Notes: generated from the sequence alone by a model not told the origin. A DNA stretch of 58,431 nt from Streptomyces silvae (GCF_016745505.1 NZ_JAERUC010000162.1:1-58431), one strand, 5' to 3'. Shown: positions 8,189 to 16,931, numbered from the stretch's first letter. Made by a program: numbers and translations.

Positions 8189-9388
8189 GTGACCGAGAAG
8201 GCCGACCTCCAGCCCATCCTCGACCGAGCCGCCGAAGGCGGCCGGATCACCCCGGAAGAGGCCCTCGACCTGTACCGGTCGGCACCGCTGCACGCCCTGG
8301 GATCCGCGGCCGACGCCGTACGCCGCCGCCGTTACGCCGGTACGGAGCACATCGCGACGTACATCATCGAGCGCAACATCAACTACACCAACGTCTGTGT
8401 CACGGCGTGCAAGTTCTGCGCGTTCTACGCGCCGCCCAAGGACACCGCCAAGGGCTGGTCCCGCGACCTCGACGACATCCTGCGCCGCTGCGCGGAGACC
8501 GTCGAGCTCGGCGGCACCCAGATCATGTTCCAGGGCGGACACCACCCGGACTACGGCGTCGAGTACTACGAGGAGCACTTCTCCGCGATCAAGAAGGCCT
8601 TCCCGCAGCTGGTCATCCACTCGCTGGGCGCCTCCGAGATCGAGCACATGGCCCGGATCTCCGGCGTCTCCGCCGAAGAGGCCATCAGCCGGATCCACGC
8701 CGCCGGTCTCGACTCCTTCGCCGGTGCCGGCGCCGAGCTGCTGCCCGCCCGGCCGCGTACGGCGATCGCCCCGCTCAAGGAGTCCGGCGAGCGCTGGCTG
8801 GAGATCATGGAGATCGCGCACGGCCTCGGCGTCGAGTCCACCTCCACCATGCTGATGGGCACCGGCGAGACCAACGCCGAGCGCATCGAGCACCTGCGGA
8901 TGATCCGCGACGTCCAGGACCGTACGGGCGGCTTCCGCGCCTTCATCCCGTACACCTACCAGCCGGAGAACAACAAGCTGAAGGGGCAGACGCAGGCCAC
9001 GCTCTTCGAGTACCTGCGGATGATCGCCATCGCCCGGCTCTTCCTCGACAACGTCGCCCACATCCAGGGCTCCTGGCTGACCACCGGCAAGGAGGTCGGC
9101 CAGCTGTCCCTGCACTACGGCGCCGACGACCTCGGCTCGATCATGCTGGAGGAGAACGTCGTCTCGTCGGCCGGTGCCAAGCACCGCTCCAACCGGCTGG
9201 AGATCATCGACCTGATCCGCAAGGCGGGCCGCGTCCCCGCCCAGCGCGCCACGACGTACGAGCACCTGGTCGTCCACGACGACCCGGCGAACGACCCGGT
9301 CGACGAGCGCGTCGTCTCGCACATCTCGTCCACCGCGATCGCGGGCGGCACGGCGCACCCCGAGCTCAAGCTCCTCGACGTCAACTGA
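8189..9388 (+). CDS. mqnC: Cyclic dehypoxanthine futalosine synthase MqnC (radical SAM)
   Basis: 399 aa. MqnC cyclises dehypoxanthine futalosine to its spiro product during menaquinone synthesis. The radical-SAM cluster motif C-x3-C-x2-C is at Cys70, Cys74 and Cys77 (CVTACKFC), followed by FYAPPKD and the MFQGGHHPDYG segment; the C-terminal region has IQGSWLTTGKEVGQLSL and GAKHRSN, typical of the MqnC/MqnE family. The QGGHHPD form fits MqnC; MqnE is not in this window. Start GTG 8189 is preceded by GAAAGGTGA. A possible promoter, CTGACC (8113-8118) and TACGCT (8135-8140), lies in the 72-bp gap after the kinase gene. The next gene follows after 7 nt, so the two are probably co-transcribed. Confidence 0.95.
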   Translation: MTEKADLQPILDRAAEGGRITPEEALDLYRSAPLHALGSAADAVRRRRYAGTEHIATYIIERNINYTNVCVTACKFCAFYAPPKDTAKGWSRDLDDILRRCAETVELGGTQIMFQGGHHPDYGVEYYEEHFSAIKKAFPQLVIHSLGASEIEHMARISGVSAEEAISRIHAAGLDSFAGAGAELLPARPRTAIAPLKESGERWLEIMEIAHGLGVESTSTMLMGTGETNAERIEHLRMIRDVQDRTGGFRAFIPYTYQPENNKLKGQTQATLFEYLRMIAIARLFLDNVAHIQGSWLTTGKEVGQLSLHYGADDLGSIMLEENVVSSAGAKHRSNRLEIIDLIRKAGRVPAQRATTYEHLVVHDDPANDPVDERVVSHISSTAIAGGTAHPELKLLDVN

Positions 9389-9395
9389 TCCGCCC

Positions 9396-10043
9396 GTGCT
9401 GACCGTTCACGCCGCGCCGCTGGTCCTCCCGGTCGGCGCGGCAGGCGTCGAGGGCGGCGCCGTCGCGGTGGACGGCGACCGGATCGTGGCCCTCGGACCG
9501 TACGACGAGGTGACGGCCGCGCACCCCACGGCCCGGGTCCGGCGGTGGCCGGGCGTCCTCACGCCGGGCCTGCGCCAGTGGGACGGCGTGCCCCTGCTGA
9601 CCCGCTGCTACCACCCCGACCCGCGCGAGGCGGACGAGCTCGGCGAACAGCCCCTCACCGGGGCGGACTTCGAGGCCCTGGCCGGGCGGATGGACGAGCC
9701 GCGCCGGGCCGGCAGCGTACGCCGGGGGCTCCAGCGCATGCTGCGCCACGGCACCACCCACGTGGCGGGCCCGTTCGACGACCACGCCGTACGCACCGCC
9801 GTGGCCCGCTCGGGCCTCACGGCGGTCCCCGGGCCTCCCGGCGGGCTCCTGGACGCGCCGGACCTCGATCCGTTCGTCCACGGGGGCGACCTGCCGGGAT
9901 CCGTGCACGGCCCGCTCACCGTCGGCGGCCGCGCCGACCTCGCGGTCTTCGACGTACCCGACGAGGCGGCGCTGGCCGCGGCCGGCGCCGGGACCTGCGT
10001 CGCCACGGTGCTCGGCGGGCGGCTGGTCCACCGGCGGCGGTGA
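9396..10043 (+). CDS. Imidazolonepropionase-like composite-domain protein, metal site absent
   Basis: 215 aa starting at GTG 9396, 7 nt after the mqnC stop. The N-terminal part matches the beta-sandwich start of amidohydrolases (GGAVAVDGDRIVALGPYD...VLTPG) and the end matches the matching C-terminal strands (GRADLAVFDVPDE...TVLGGRLVHRR). In a working enzyme the PG is followed by an HxH metal motif; here it reads PGLRQWDGVPLL, with no such histidines, and the barrel is reduced to about 100 residues. It is therefore unlikely to be a hydrolase. Constant linkage to mqnC would suggest a structural or binding role in futalosine metabolism, but that is only an inference. No frameshift is visible; the gene looks maintained. 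Confidence 0.75.
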   Translation: MLTVHAAPLVLPVGAAGVEGGAVAVDGDRIVALGPYDEVTAAHPTARVRRWPGVLTPGLRQWDGVPLLTRCYHPDPREADELGEQPLTGADFEALAGRMDEPRRAGSVRRGLQRMLRHGTTHVAGPFDDHAVRTAVARSGLTAVPGPPGGLLDAPDLDPFVHGGDLPGSVHGPLTVGGRADLAVFDVPDEAALAAAGAGTCVATVLGGRLVHRRR

Positions 10044-10065
10044 GCGCGGCCGGCGCCGGGGCGGT

Positions 10066-10890
10066 CTACGGCGCGGACGGGCCGCCCAGGTAGCGGCCCT
10101 TGTCGTCGTACGGCCAGGCGTTGGAGACGCAGCCCTTGAGCCCCTTGATCTGCTGCATCATCGCGGGGGCCGGCTTGCCGGCGCCGGGGCAGGTCTCATG
10201 GCCGTGCCCGAGCCAGTGGCCCACCTCGTGATTGATGATCAGGGCGCGGTACTCGGTCGCCGGACCGTCGAAGGTGGGGGAACCCAGCTGCCACCGGGCC
10301 AGGTTGACCATGACGTTCTTCCCGCCCCGGCAGTTCACCTCGCCCCCGGTGTTCAGTCCGTACTGCCCGCAGAGCCGGTCGGTGGTCTTCGGCGTCCCTA
10401 TCTTGATGACCAGCCCGGCCGAGCCGTCGTCGACCTGACGGAAGGTGCGGGTCCCGCCCTTGCTCCAGCCCCGGGGGTCGGCGAGTATCGCCGCCACGTC
10501 CTCGGCGGCGCTGTCCGGGTCCACGCCGATGCCGTCCTCGACCTCCACGCGGTAGCGGCTGCCGCCGCCGGAGGAGACGCCCTCGCGGGCCACGGTGAAG
10601 GTGCCGGGACCCGACTGCGGTACGGAGTCCGGGTCGACGGGTTCCTCGGTGTCCGCCGGGGCCTCGGCGGACACCGAAGCCCCGGGGGACACCGACGCCT
10701 TCGGTGCGGCCGCCTCCGGAGAGGCCCGGGCCGGGGCGGGCGACGAGGTGGCCCGGTCGGCCGCGACCGCCGCGCCGTCGTCCTGCCACGGCGGGTCGGC
10801 CTGGAGGAACGCCGCCACGGCCGCCACCACGACCACCGCGCCCCCGGTGAGGGTCGCGCGCCTGCGCCGTATCTGTCTTCGGCGTGCCAC
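10066..10890 (-). CDS. DUF3152 membrane-anchored zinc-metalloprotease-like protein
   Basis: 274 aa from GTG 10890. A basic N-terminus (ARRRQIRRRRATL) precedes one hydrophobic helix (about 15-32), a Ser/Pro/Ala-rich spacer, and a C-terminal domain with the metzincin-like motif HEVGHWLGHGHE (about 223-234), implying zinc binding outside the membrane. Conserved cysteines (LCGQYG, VNCRGG, ETCPG, KGCVS) suggest disulfides. I chose GTG 10890 because GGAGG lies 6 nt before it; an in-frame ATG at 11001 would add 37 residues, but that stretch has weaker third-position GC and no ribosome site. It converges on the amidohydrolase-like gene. Substrate unknown. Confidence 0.82.
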   Translation of the reverse strand: MARRRQIRRRRATLTGGAVVVVAAVAAFLQADPPWQDDGAAVAADRATSSPAPARASPEAAAPKASVSPGASVSAEAPADTEEPVDPDSVPQSGPGTFTVAREGVSSGGGSRYRVEVEDGIGVDPDSAAEDVAAILADPRGWSKGGTRTFRQVDDGSAGLVIKIGTPKTTDRLCGQYGLNTGGEVNCRGGKNVMVNLARWQLGSPTFDGPATEYRALIINHEVGHWLGHGHETCPGAGKPAPAMMQQIKGLKGCVSNAWPYDDKGRYLGGPSAP

Positions 10891-11245
10891 GGAACGCCTC
10901 CGGGACCGTGTGCGGGAGGGCCCGGAACCCGCGGCGCGCCTCCCGGCCGCCCGGCGTGGGCCTGTCGTGCTCCGTGTTCGATGTGTGTCGTCACTGTGCA
11001 TGTTCTGGTGAGTATCCGTGGTCGCGGTGTGGTCGTCCAGGGCGGATGATCTTCCGCCCCGCCCGGGAGCCGCCGGGTGGGCACCGTGACGGAAACCCCT
11101 TTCTCCTCGCCCGGTGAGACGTCGATCAGGGCGGTGCTGTTCCCGGAATCGGCGACGAGGACGGAGAGGAGGGCGCGGGCGGCCCGGCACGCCCCGGCCG
11201 CACGCCGCCTCAGGGGACCGGGAGGGGGGCTGCTTGAATGGGAGG
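10891..11245. other. 355-bp divergent gap between the DUF3152 gene and menG
   Basis: No gene I can support. It contains a near-perfect 18-bp palindrome at 11041-11058 (arms GGCGGA/TCCGCC around GATC), a possible shared operator, and the TTGAAT -10-like box of menG at 11234-11239. Confidence 0.45.
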
Positions 11246-11938
11246 GTGACCCGAGCCTCCCTGGACAAGCAGCCGCACGAAGTCGCCTCGATGTTCGACG
11301 ACGTGGCGGCGAACTACGACCTCACCAACGACGTGCTGTCGCTCGGCCAGGCACGGCTCTGGCGCAAGGAGGTCGCCCGGGCCGTCGACGCCCGCCCGGC
11401 CCAGAAGATCCTCGACCTGGCGGCCGGCACGGCCACCTCCTCGCAGCCCTTCGCGCGGGCCGGCGCCTACGTGGTGCCCTGCGACTTCTCCATCGGGATG
11501 CTCCGGGTCGGCAAGGAACGCCACCCGTGGATGCCCTTCACCGCGGGCGACGGCACGAAGCTCCCGTTCAAGGACGAGACGTTCGACGCGGTCACGATCT
11601 CCTTCGGGCTGCGCAACATCCAGGACACCGGCGCCGCGCTGAGCGAGCTGTACCGGGTCACCAGGCCGGGCGGGCGCGTGGTGATCTGCGAGTTCTCCCA
11701 GCCGACCTGGACGCCCTTCCGGACCGTCTACACGGAGTACCTGATGCGCGCGCTGCCGCCGGTGGCGCGGGCCGTGTCCTCCAACCCGGACGCCTACGTC
11801 TACCTCGCCGAGTCGATCCGCGCCTGGCCCGACCAGGCCGGCCTCGCGACACTGCTGCAGAAGGCCGGCTGGTCGGACGTGGCCTGGCGCAACCTCACCG
11901 GCGGAGTGGTGGCGCTCCACCGGGGCGTACGCGCCTGA
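11246..11938 (+). CDS. menG: Demethylmenaquinone methyltransferase MenG (UbiE family)
   Basis: 230 aa. It transfers a methyl group from S-adenosylmethionine to demethylmenaquinone, the last step of menaquinone synthesis. SAM-binding motif I is ILDLAAGTATSSQPFA (about 55-70); ITISFGLRNIQD-type residues (VTISFGLRNIQDT) and a GGRVVICEFSQP segment are characteristic of the family. Start GTG 11246 gives the usual actinobacterial N-terminus (TRASLDKQPHEVASMFDDVA); the frame is open 44 codons further up but without conservation. A -10-like TTGAAT ends exactly 6 nt before the start, so the message is probably leaderless. Downstream the GNAT gene converges. Confidence 0.93.
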   Translation: MTRASLDKQPHEVASMFDDVAANYDLTNDVLSLGQARLWRKEVARAVDARPAQKILDLAAGTATSSQPFARAGAYVVPCDFSIGMLRVGKERHPWMPFTAGDGTKLPFKDETFDAVTISFGLRNIQDTGAALSELYRVTRPGGRVVICEFSQPTWTPFRTVYTEYLMRALPPVARAVSSNPDAYVYLAESIRAWPDQAGLATLLQKAGWSDVAWRNLTGGVVALHRGVRA

Positions 11939-11959
11939 CGCGCCCGGCCCCGCGAGGGT

Positions 11960-12478
11960 TCAGAGCTCCAGCCGGAAGCAGTACGCCTCCTGCTTCGAGA
12001 CCGGGGAGGTGTACGTCTCGGCCTGCCGCATGCCGAGGCGTACGGCCACCGCCACCGAGCGGGCGTTCCGTGTGTTGATCATCGCCACCACCTCCGGCAC
12101 CCCGAGCGCCCTCATCCGCTCCAGCGTGGCCCGCCCGGCGGCCGTCGCGTAACCGTGCCCCCACGCGGACCGGCCCAGCCGCCAGCCGATCTCTATCTCA
12201 CCGACCGGCCCGAACGACTCGTGCGGCCACGGCTGGGCGCCCGTGAAGCCGAGCACCGCACCGGCGTCGTCCAGCACGGTCCACAGACAGTGGCCCAGCT
12301 CCGCGTCGTGCCGGCGCTGGCGGGCGGTCAACTCCTCGTACACGGAGTACTCCGCCGCGCGTCCGCCGTGGAACTCCATCACCTCCGGGTCGTCGAAGAC
12401 GCGGTACCAGGCCAGGGCGTCCTCGTCGGTGGGGACACGCAGATGTACGGACGGGGCGGTGTCAGGCACGAGCGGCAT
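11960..12478 (-). CDS. GNAT-family N-acetyltransferase (RimJ/RimL type)
   Basis: 172 aa. It has the N-terminal RVPTDEDALAWYRVFDDPEV segment, a central GEIEIGWRLGRSAWGHGYATAA stretch that corresponds to the acetyl-CoA-binding beta4-alpha3 region, and the closing INTRNARSVAVAVRLGM helix typical of RimJ/RimL-like enzymes that acetylate amino groups of proteins or small molecules. ATG 12478 is chosen because GAAGGG lies about 8 nt upstream; a longer frame exists but would overlap the start of the divergent reductase gene. The substrate cannot be predicted. It converges on menG with a 21-bp gap and no obvious terminator. Confidence 0.85.
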   Translation of the reverse strand: MPLVPDTAPSVHLRVPTDEDALAWYRVFDDPEVMEFHGGRAAEYSVYEELTARQRRHDAELGHCLWTVLDDAGAVLGFTGAQPWPHESFGPVGEIEIGWRLGRSAWGHGYATAAGRATLERMRALGVPEVVAMINTRNARSVAVAVRLGMRQAETYTSPVSKQEAYCFRLEL

Positions 12479-12575
12479 CGGGGAGCCCTTCGGGAGGTTG
12501 ATCAGCAGGCACCCATAGACTGCACGCGACATGTGCCGCGCGGCACGCGAATTCGAGTCTTCGGGAGATCCGACC

Positions 12576-13859
12576 GTGACCGAGCCCCTCTCCGAGCACA
12601 GCGCGGACGTGATCGTCGTCGGAGCGGGCCCAGCCGGCTCCACGACCGCGTACTACCTCGCCAAGGCCGGACTCGACGTCCTCCTGCTGGAGAAGACGGC
12701 CTTCCCGCGCGAGAAGGTCTGCGGCGACGGCCTCACGCCGCGCGCCACCAAGCAGCTCGTCTCCATGGGCATCGACATCTCCGAAGAGGCCGGCTGGCTG
12801 CGCAACAAGGGCCTGCGCATCATCGGCGGCGGCGTCCGCCTCCAGCTGGACTGGCCGGACCTCGCCTCGTACCCGGACTACGGTCTGGTCCGCAAGCGCG
12901 ACGACTTCGACGAGCAGCTGGCCCGGAACGCGCAGAAGGCCGGCGCCCGGCTGTACGAACGCTGCAACGTCGGCGAGCCGGTCAAGGACGAGCGCACCGG
13001 ACGCATCACCGGCGTCCACGCCAAGCTCGGCGAGGAGAAGACCCCGGTCACCTTCCACGCCCCGCTGGTCGTCGCCGCCGACGGCAACTCCACCCGGCTC
13101 TCCCTCAACATGGGCCTGCACCGCCGTGAGGACCGCCCGATGGGCGTGGCCGTCCGTACGTACTTCACCTCGCCCCGCCATGACGACGACTACCTGGAGT
13201 CCTGGCTGGAGCTGTGGGACCGGCGCGGCGCCGAGGACCGTCTGCTGCCCGGCTACGGCTGGATCTTCGGCATGGGCGACGGCACCTCCAACGTCGGCCT
13301 CGGCATCCTCAACTCGTCCTCCGCCTTCAAGGAGCTCGACTGGCGCGAGGTGCTCAAGGCCTGGTGCGCCTCGATGCCGGAGGACTGGGGCTACACCCCG
13401 GAGAACATGACGATGCCGATCCGCGGGGCCGCGCTCCCGATGGCCTTCAACCGGCAGCCGCACTACACCAAGGGCCTGCTGCTCGTCGGTGACGCGGGCG
13501 GCCTCGTCAACCCGTTCAACGGCGAGGGCATCGCGTACGCCATGGAGTCGGGCCAGATCGCGGCGGACGTCATCGTCCAGGCGCACGCCCGCGCCACCCC
13601 CGCCCAGCGGGAACTGGCCCTCCAGCACTACCCGAAGATCCTGAAGGACACCTACGGCGGCTACTACACGCTGGGCCGCGCCTTCGTGAAGATGATCGGG
13701 AACCCGAAGGTCATGAAGATCGCCACGCAGCGCGGTCTGACCCACCCCCTCCTGATGAAGTTCACGCTGAAGATGCTCGCCAACCTCACCGACCCCACGG
13801 GCGGCGACGCGATGGACCGCATCATCAACGGCCTCTCGAAGGTCGCCCCGAAGGCCTGA
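12576..13859 (+). CDS. Geranylgeranyl-reductase-family flavoprotein (MenJ-like menaquinone reductase candidate)
   Basis: 427 aa FAD enzyme. The N-terminal Rossmann motif is VIVVGAGPAGSTTAYYLA (Gly16, 18, 21); VCGDGLTPRA and a C-terminal GLLLVGDAGGLVNPFNGEGI complete the FAD-binding signature of the geranylgeranyl reductase group. In mycobacteria the homologue MenJ saturates an isoprene unit of menaquinone; Streptomyces menaquinones are partly hydrogenated, and this gene lies between menG and nuo, so that role is a reasonable inference. Start GTG 12576 follows GGGAG; an in-frame codon at 12531 would add 15 residues. A TAGACT -10-like box lies near 12515. The C-terminus has a helical stretch that may contact the membrane. 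Confidence 0.85.
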   Translation: MTEPLSEHSADVIVVGAGPAGSTTAYYLAKAGLDVLLLEKTAFPREKVCGDGLTPRATKQLVSMGIDISEEAGWLRNKGLRIIGGGVRLQLDWPDLASYPDYGLVRKRDDFDEQLARNAQKAGARLYERCNVGEPVKDERTGRITGVHAKLGEEKTPVTFHAPLVVAADGNSTRLSLNMGLHRREDRPMGVAVRTYFTSPRHDDDYLESWLELWDRRGAEDRLLPGYGWIFGMGDGTSNVGLGILNSSSAFKELDWREVLKAWCASMPEDWGYTPENMTMPIRGAALPMAFNRQPHYTKGLLLVGDAGGLVNPFNGEGIAYAMESGQIAADVIVQAHARATPAQRELALQHYPKILKDTYGGYYTLGRAFVKMIGNPKVMKIATQRGLTHPLLMKFTLKMLANLTDPTGGDAMDRIINGLSKVAPKA

Positions 13860-13873
13860 ACACCCCCCGGCGG

Positions 13874-13900
13874 TCCGGGCGGTCGGGGAGGCCGCCCGGA
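13874..13900 (+). terminator. Terminator after the MenJ-like gene
   Basis: TCCGGGCGG (13874-13882) and CCGCCCGGA (13892-13900) form a perfect 9-bp stem with a 9-nt loop, 14 nt past the stop. Confidence 0.65.
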
Positions 13901-13923
13901 TCCCTGCGATAGGTTTGCGGACC

Positions 13924-15399
13924 ATGCGGGCACCGGGGACAGGGAACGGCGGAAGGTACCGCCTGCTGGGGGCGGCAGGAGCGACGGCGGCCGTCGCGGG
14001 CGGCTGGGCCGTCGGCACGCTGCCCGCCCGCGACCCGTGGGGGCTCTGGGTGCCGCACGGCACCGCGGTCACGGCGGCGGGCTACGCCCTGGCGTACGGC
14101 GGGCTGACCGTGCTCGTCGTCGCCTGGTGGCTGTACGGCCGGACGGGCGCCGGTGTACGGGACAGCCTGGTCACCCTGGTGTGGTGGGCCGCGCCGTTCG
14201 TGGTGGCGCCCCCGCTCTACAGCGCCGACGTCTACAGCTACATCGCCCAGGGCGCGATGGTCCTCGAAGGCCATGACGTCTACGAGGCGGGCCCGTCCGT
14301 GCTGGATCCCGCCGGACCGGGCGGGGACGCGGCGGCGAGCGTCGGCGGCCACTGGACCGACACCCCAGCGCCGTACGGCCCGTTCTTCCTCCTTCTGGCG
14401 CGCGGTGTGGCCTGGGCGATCGGCGGCACGATCGTGCCCGCCGTCCTCGCGATGCGGCTGATCGCCCTGGCGGCGCTGGCACTGATCGCCTGGGCGCTGC
14501 CGCACCTGGCGCGGGAGCACGGCCGCAGCCCCGGCGCCGCGCTGTGGCTGGGCGCGCTGAACCCGCTGCTGCTGATGCACGTCGCGGGCGGCCTCCACAA
14601 CGACGGGCTGATGATCGGTCTGATGCTGGCGGGCGTCGTGCTGGCGCTGCGCGGGAGATGGGTCAGCGGGTCCGTGCTCATCGGGCTCGCCATGATGGTC
14701 AAGACCCCCGCGGCGGTGGCGCTGCTGTTCGTGGCCGTCCTGGTGGGCCGGGCCGCCGGCGGAGGGCTCGTACGCCGGGTGGCGAAGGGACTGGCCGGGC
14801 CGGGGGCCGTGGCCGGGGCCGTCGTGGTGCTGATGACGCTGCTCGGCGGGACCGGCTTCGGCTGGGTGGGGACGCAGGGCGTCGCGGGGCGGATCCACAC
14901 CGCGCTCTCGGTGAGCAGCGACCTGGGCCTCGGGCTCGGCCATCTCCTGCGGCTGCTCGCCGGGACCGACCCGGACCCGGTGAAGGCCGCCGTGCAGAAC
15001 GCGGGCCTCGCCGCGGCCGTCGCCGTGATCCTGCTGCTGGCCCGGCGCTCCGCCGCCGGACGGCTGGAGGCCGCGCACGGGCTGGGCCTCGGTCTGGTGG
15101 CCCTGGTGGCGCTCTCCCCGATGGTGCAGCCGTGGTACCTGCTCTGGGGCACGGCCGTGCTCGCCGCGACGGCGGCCGACGGCAAGGTCCGGGACGTCCT
15201 CGTCGTGCTCTCGGCGGCCCTCGTCTACGAGACCCAGCCCTCGGGCTCCACCCCGCCGTACGGCTTCGTGCTCGCCGGACTCACCTGTGTGGCCGGGGCG
15301 CTGCTCCTGCGCCGGGAGGCTGCCGGGCTGGGGAAGCCCCTGCTGCCCGGTCAGCGCCGGGCCGCGGACCGGGCGGCGGGCCTCCGTACCGGGGTGTGA
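13924..15399 (+). CDS. mptB: Polyprenol-phosphomannose-dependent alpha-1,6-mannosyltransferase, MptB-like
   Basis: 491 aa integral membrane protein with about 12-13 hydrophobic segments. The first large outside loop contains YSADVYSYIAQGAMVLEGHD and YEAGP, the GT-C signature of the MptA/MptB family, which transfers mannose from polyprenyl-phosphomannose in actinobacterial cell-envelope glycans. Later, LNPLLLMHVAGGLHNDGLM and PMVQPWYLLWG are further family stretches. ATG 13924 has a TAGGTT box (13910-13915) ending 8 nt upstream and no ribosome site, so it is probably leaderless. Homologues in Streptomyces are plentiful but their glycan product is not well defined; family assignment is firm, exact linkage is not. 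Confidence 0.82.
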   Translation: MRAPGTGNGGRYRLLGAAGATAAVAGGWAVGTLPARDPWGLWVPHGTAVTAAGYALAYGGLTVLVVAWWLYGRTGAGVRDSLVTLVWWAAPFVVAPPLYSADVYSYIAQGAMVLEGHDVYEAGPSVLDPAGPGGDAAASVGGHWTDTPAPYGPFFLLLARGVAWAIGGTIVPAVLAMRLIALAALALIAWALPHLAREHGRSPGAALWLGALNPLLLMHVAGGLHNDGLMIGLMLAGVVLALRGRWVSGSVLIGLAMMVKTPAAVALLFVAVLVGRAAGGGLVRRVAKGLAGPGAVAGAVVVLMTLLGGTGFGWVGTQGVAGRIHTALSVSSDLGLGLGHLLRLLAGTDPDPVKAAVQNAGLAAAVAVILLLARRSAAGRLEAAHGLGLGLVALVALSPMVQPWYLLWGTAVLAATAADGKVRDVLVVLSAALVYETQPSGSTPPYGFVLAGLTCVAGALLLRREAAGLGKPLLPGQRRAADRAAGLRTGV

Positions 15400-15418
15400 C
15401 GCGCACCTGGGCATGACG

Positions 15419-15452
15419 ACGGGCCGTCACCTGAGCGTGGGTGACGGCCCGT
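15419..15452. terminator. Bidirectional terminator between mptB and the NlpC/P60 gene
   Basis: Perfect 13-bp stem: ACGGGCCGTCACC (15419-15431) with GGTGACGGCCCGT (15440-15452), loop of 8 nt, between convergent genes. Confidence 0.88.
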
Positions 15453-15506
15453 GGCCGTGCGCGGGGCCGCGGAGCCGGTGGACCGGGCCGCGGGCCGGCT
15501 TGTGAA

Positions 15507-16325
15507 TCAGAGAACGCGGACGGCGCCCGACGGCGGGTCGTAGTCCAGGGACTTCTGCACGACGCCCGTGCTGGAGTTCTGCGCGCCGACGAACTGGCCG
15601 CCGCCCACGTAGATCCCGACGTGGTACGCGCTGCCGGCGCCGCCCCAGTAGAGGATGTCGCCGGGCTGGAGGTTGTCGAGCGAGACCTGGGTCCCGGCGG
15701 TCGACTGGCTCTGCGAGACGCGCGGCAGGTCGATGCCCACCGAGCCGAAGGCGGCCTGGACCAGACCCGAGCAGTCCCACGAGTTCGGGCCGGTGCCGCC
15801 GGAGACGTACGCGTCGCCGATCTGGGACTGCGCGAACGCGATGACGGACGCGGCGGACCCGGTGGCGCTGCTGGACGACGACGAGGAGGACGAGCCGGAG
15901 GAGGCCGTGGAGGCGCTGAGCGTGGTGCGCTCGGCGGTGCGGGAGGCGCGCTCGGCGGCCTCCGCCTTGGCCTTGGCGGCTGCTTCGGCCTTCTTCTTGG
16001 CCTCGGCCTTGCGGACCGCCTCGGCCTTGGCCTTCTTGGCGGTCTTGGCTGCGGTGGCGGCCGCGGCGTCCTCGTGAGCCTGCGTCTCGAGGTCGAGAGC
16101 GACCGCCTGGGTTGCCTGCGCGGACGCGGCGACGGAAGTGGAGAGCCCGGCCGTGATGGTGGGCATCTCGATGGTCTGGGTCACCGGCTCGGCCTGGGCC
16201 GGGCCCGCGGCACCTGCGACCGCGATGGTGCTGAGGACGCCACCGGCAACTCCTGCCCGCAGCGCCGTCTTCGAGGCACTCTGGCGGGGCTTCCGGTGGC
16301 TGGGTATGTGAGCGGTGTGGGACAT
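15507..16325 (-). CDS. Secreted NlpC/P60 peptidoglycan hydrolase with coiled-coil stalk
   Basis: 272 aa. A signal peptide (about 1-45, hydrophobic core then PAQA-EP cleavage site), an Ala/Lys/Glu-rich coiled coil (about 80-130), a serine-rich linker (nine consecutive Ser), and a C-terminal NlpC/P60 domain. Catalytic Cys lies in WDCSGLVQAAF, catalytic His in AYHVGIYVG. These enzymes cut peptide stems of peptidoglycan outside the membrane. ATG 16325 gives the MSHTAHIPSHRKPR start common in Streptomyces homologues; no strong ribosome site is seen. It is divergent from nuoA across 777 bp. I looked for a ydaO (c-di-AMP) riboswitch, which precedes some Streptomyces wall hydrolase genes, and did not find its consensus. 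Confidence 0.92.
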   Translation of the reverse strand: MSHTAHIPSHRKPRQSASKTALRAGVAGGVLSTIAVAGAAGPAQAEPVTQTIEMPTITAGLSTSVAASAQATQAVALDLETQAHEDAAAATAAKTAKKAKAEAVRKAEAKKKAEAAAKAKAEAAERASRTAERTTLSASTASSGSSSSSSSSSATGSAASVIAFAQSQIGDAYVSGGTGPNSWDCSGLVQAAFGSVGIDLPRVSQSQSTAGTQVSLDNLQPGDILYWGGAGSAYHVGIYVGGGQFVGAQNSSTGVVQKSLDYDPPSGAVRVL

Positions 16326-16931
16326 GAGTACTAGCGCTATCAGGGCTGTAGGGGTCCCATCAAGAAACGTGTGTTGCGACACAGTTACGTTCGGAATCTG
16401 TGAATCCGCTTATTGGGGGCCCTTATTGACGCCCTAACGGGCAAAACGGGCATGGCTGTGCACCCCTGTGATCACGGCGTTCTTTCAATACGCCCGAATT
16501 GCCCGTCGCTTACCATCCGTTCACACGGTTGGCCAAGCCCGCTTTTCTTGAAGCCGGTATGGAGTGGCGCAGGTCACAGCATGAGTCTTCCGTGAGAGGC
16601 AACCGCGCGACCGCGCCCCGCGTGCGGAGCGGGACCTGCCCGCCGCGCGCCCGCCCTGCGTCCGGCGGCCGTCCGGAAGTTCGTGAATGCGTGCGCATTG
16701 TCCACATCGGTACCGGAGACCCCTCGTCCGGGTGGCCCCGAACTGCGGCCGGTCCCTATATCACCGGCTCGGTGTCCATCGCCAATTTGCTTGTAGTGGC
16801 CGTCCATTGATAGAGCCGGACGCCTTTGACCAGCGGTAACGCCGCGAGATGTCACGTCTCGTAACCGCACGGCCGCTTCGCGTACGAAGATCACCGCTCA
16901 TCCGACTTCATGATCGTTCGTCAGGTGGTGG
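16326..16931. other. Large divergent intergenic region between the wall hydrolase and nuoA
   Basis: About 600 bp with no supportable gene and lower GC than its surroundings. Seen: an inverted repeat GCCGGT-N9-ACCGGC near 16749-16769, with a minus-strand TATAGG inside it and TTGGCG about 19 bp upstream (possible hydrolase promoter with a roughly 420-nt leader); a plus-strand TTGCTT-N18-TAGAGC near 16789-16818; and a small hairpin near 16845-16861. None is certain. Confidence 0.35.

Noticed and set aside
5831..9358. Minus-strand open frame of 1175 codons opposite the kinase and mqnC
   Set aside because: Shadow frame; the plus-strand genes have complete motifs, correct starts and third-position GC bias.
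10891..11268. Longer N-terminus for the DUF3152 protein (ATG 11001 or further up)
   Set aside because: The added region has poor third-position GC and no ribosome site, whereas GTG 10890 has GGAGG at 6 nt. Not fully excluded.
12462..14072. 536-codon minus-strand frame opposite the MenJ-like gene
   Set aside because: Shadow of a clearly conserved FAD enzyme.
16574..16894. Possible 106-codon minus-strand gene in the nuoA upstream gap
   Set aside because: No ribosome site, no domain, weak codon bias; it lies over likely promoter elements.
16326..16900. ydaO/c-di-AMP riboswitch before the NlpC/P60 gene
   Set aside because: Some Streptomyces wall hydrolases have it, but I could not find its conserved GGGGACCCA and GGGTGAATC elements on the minus strand here.
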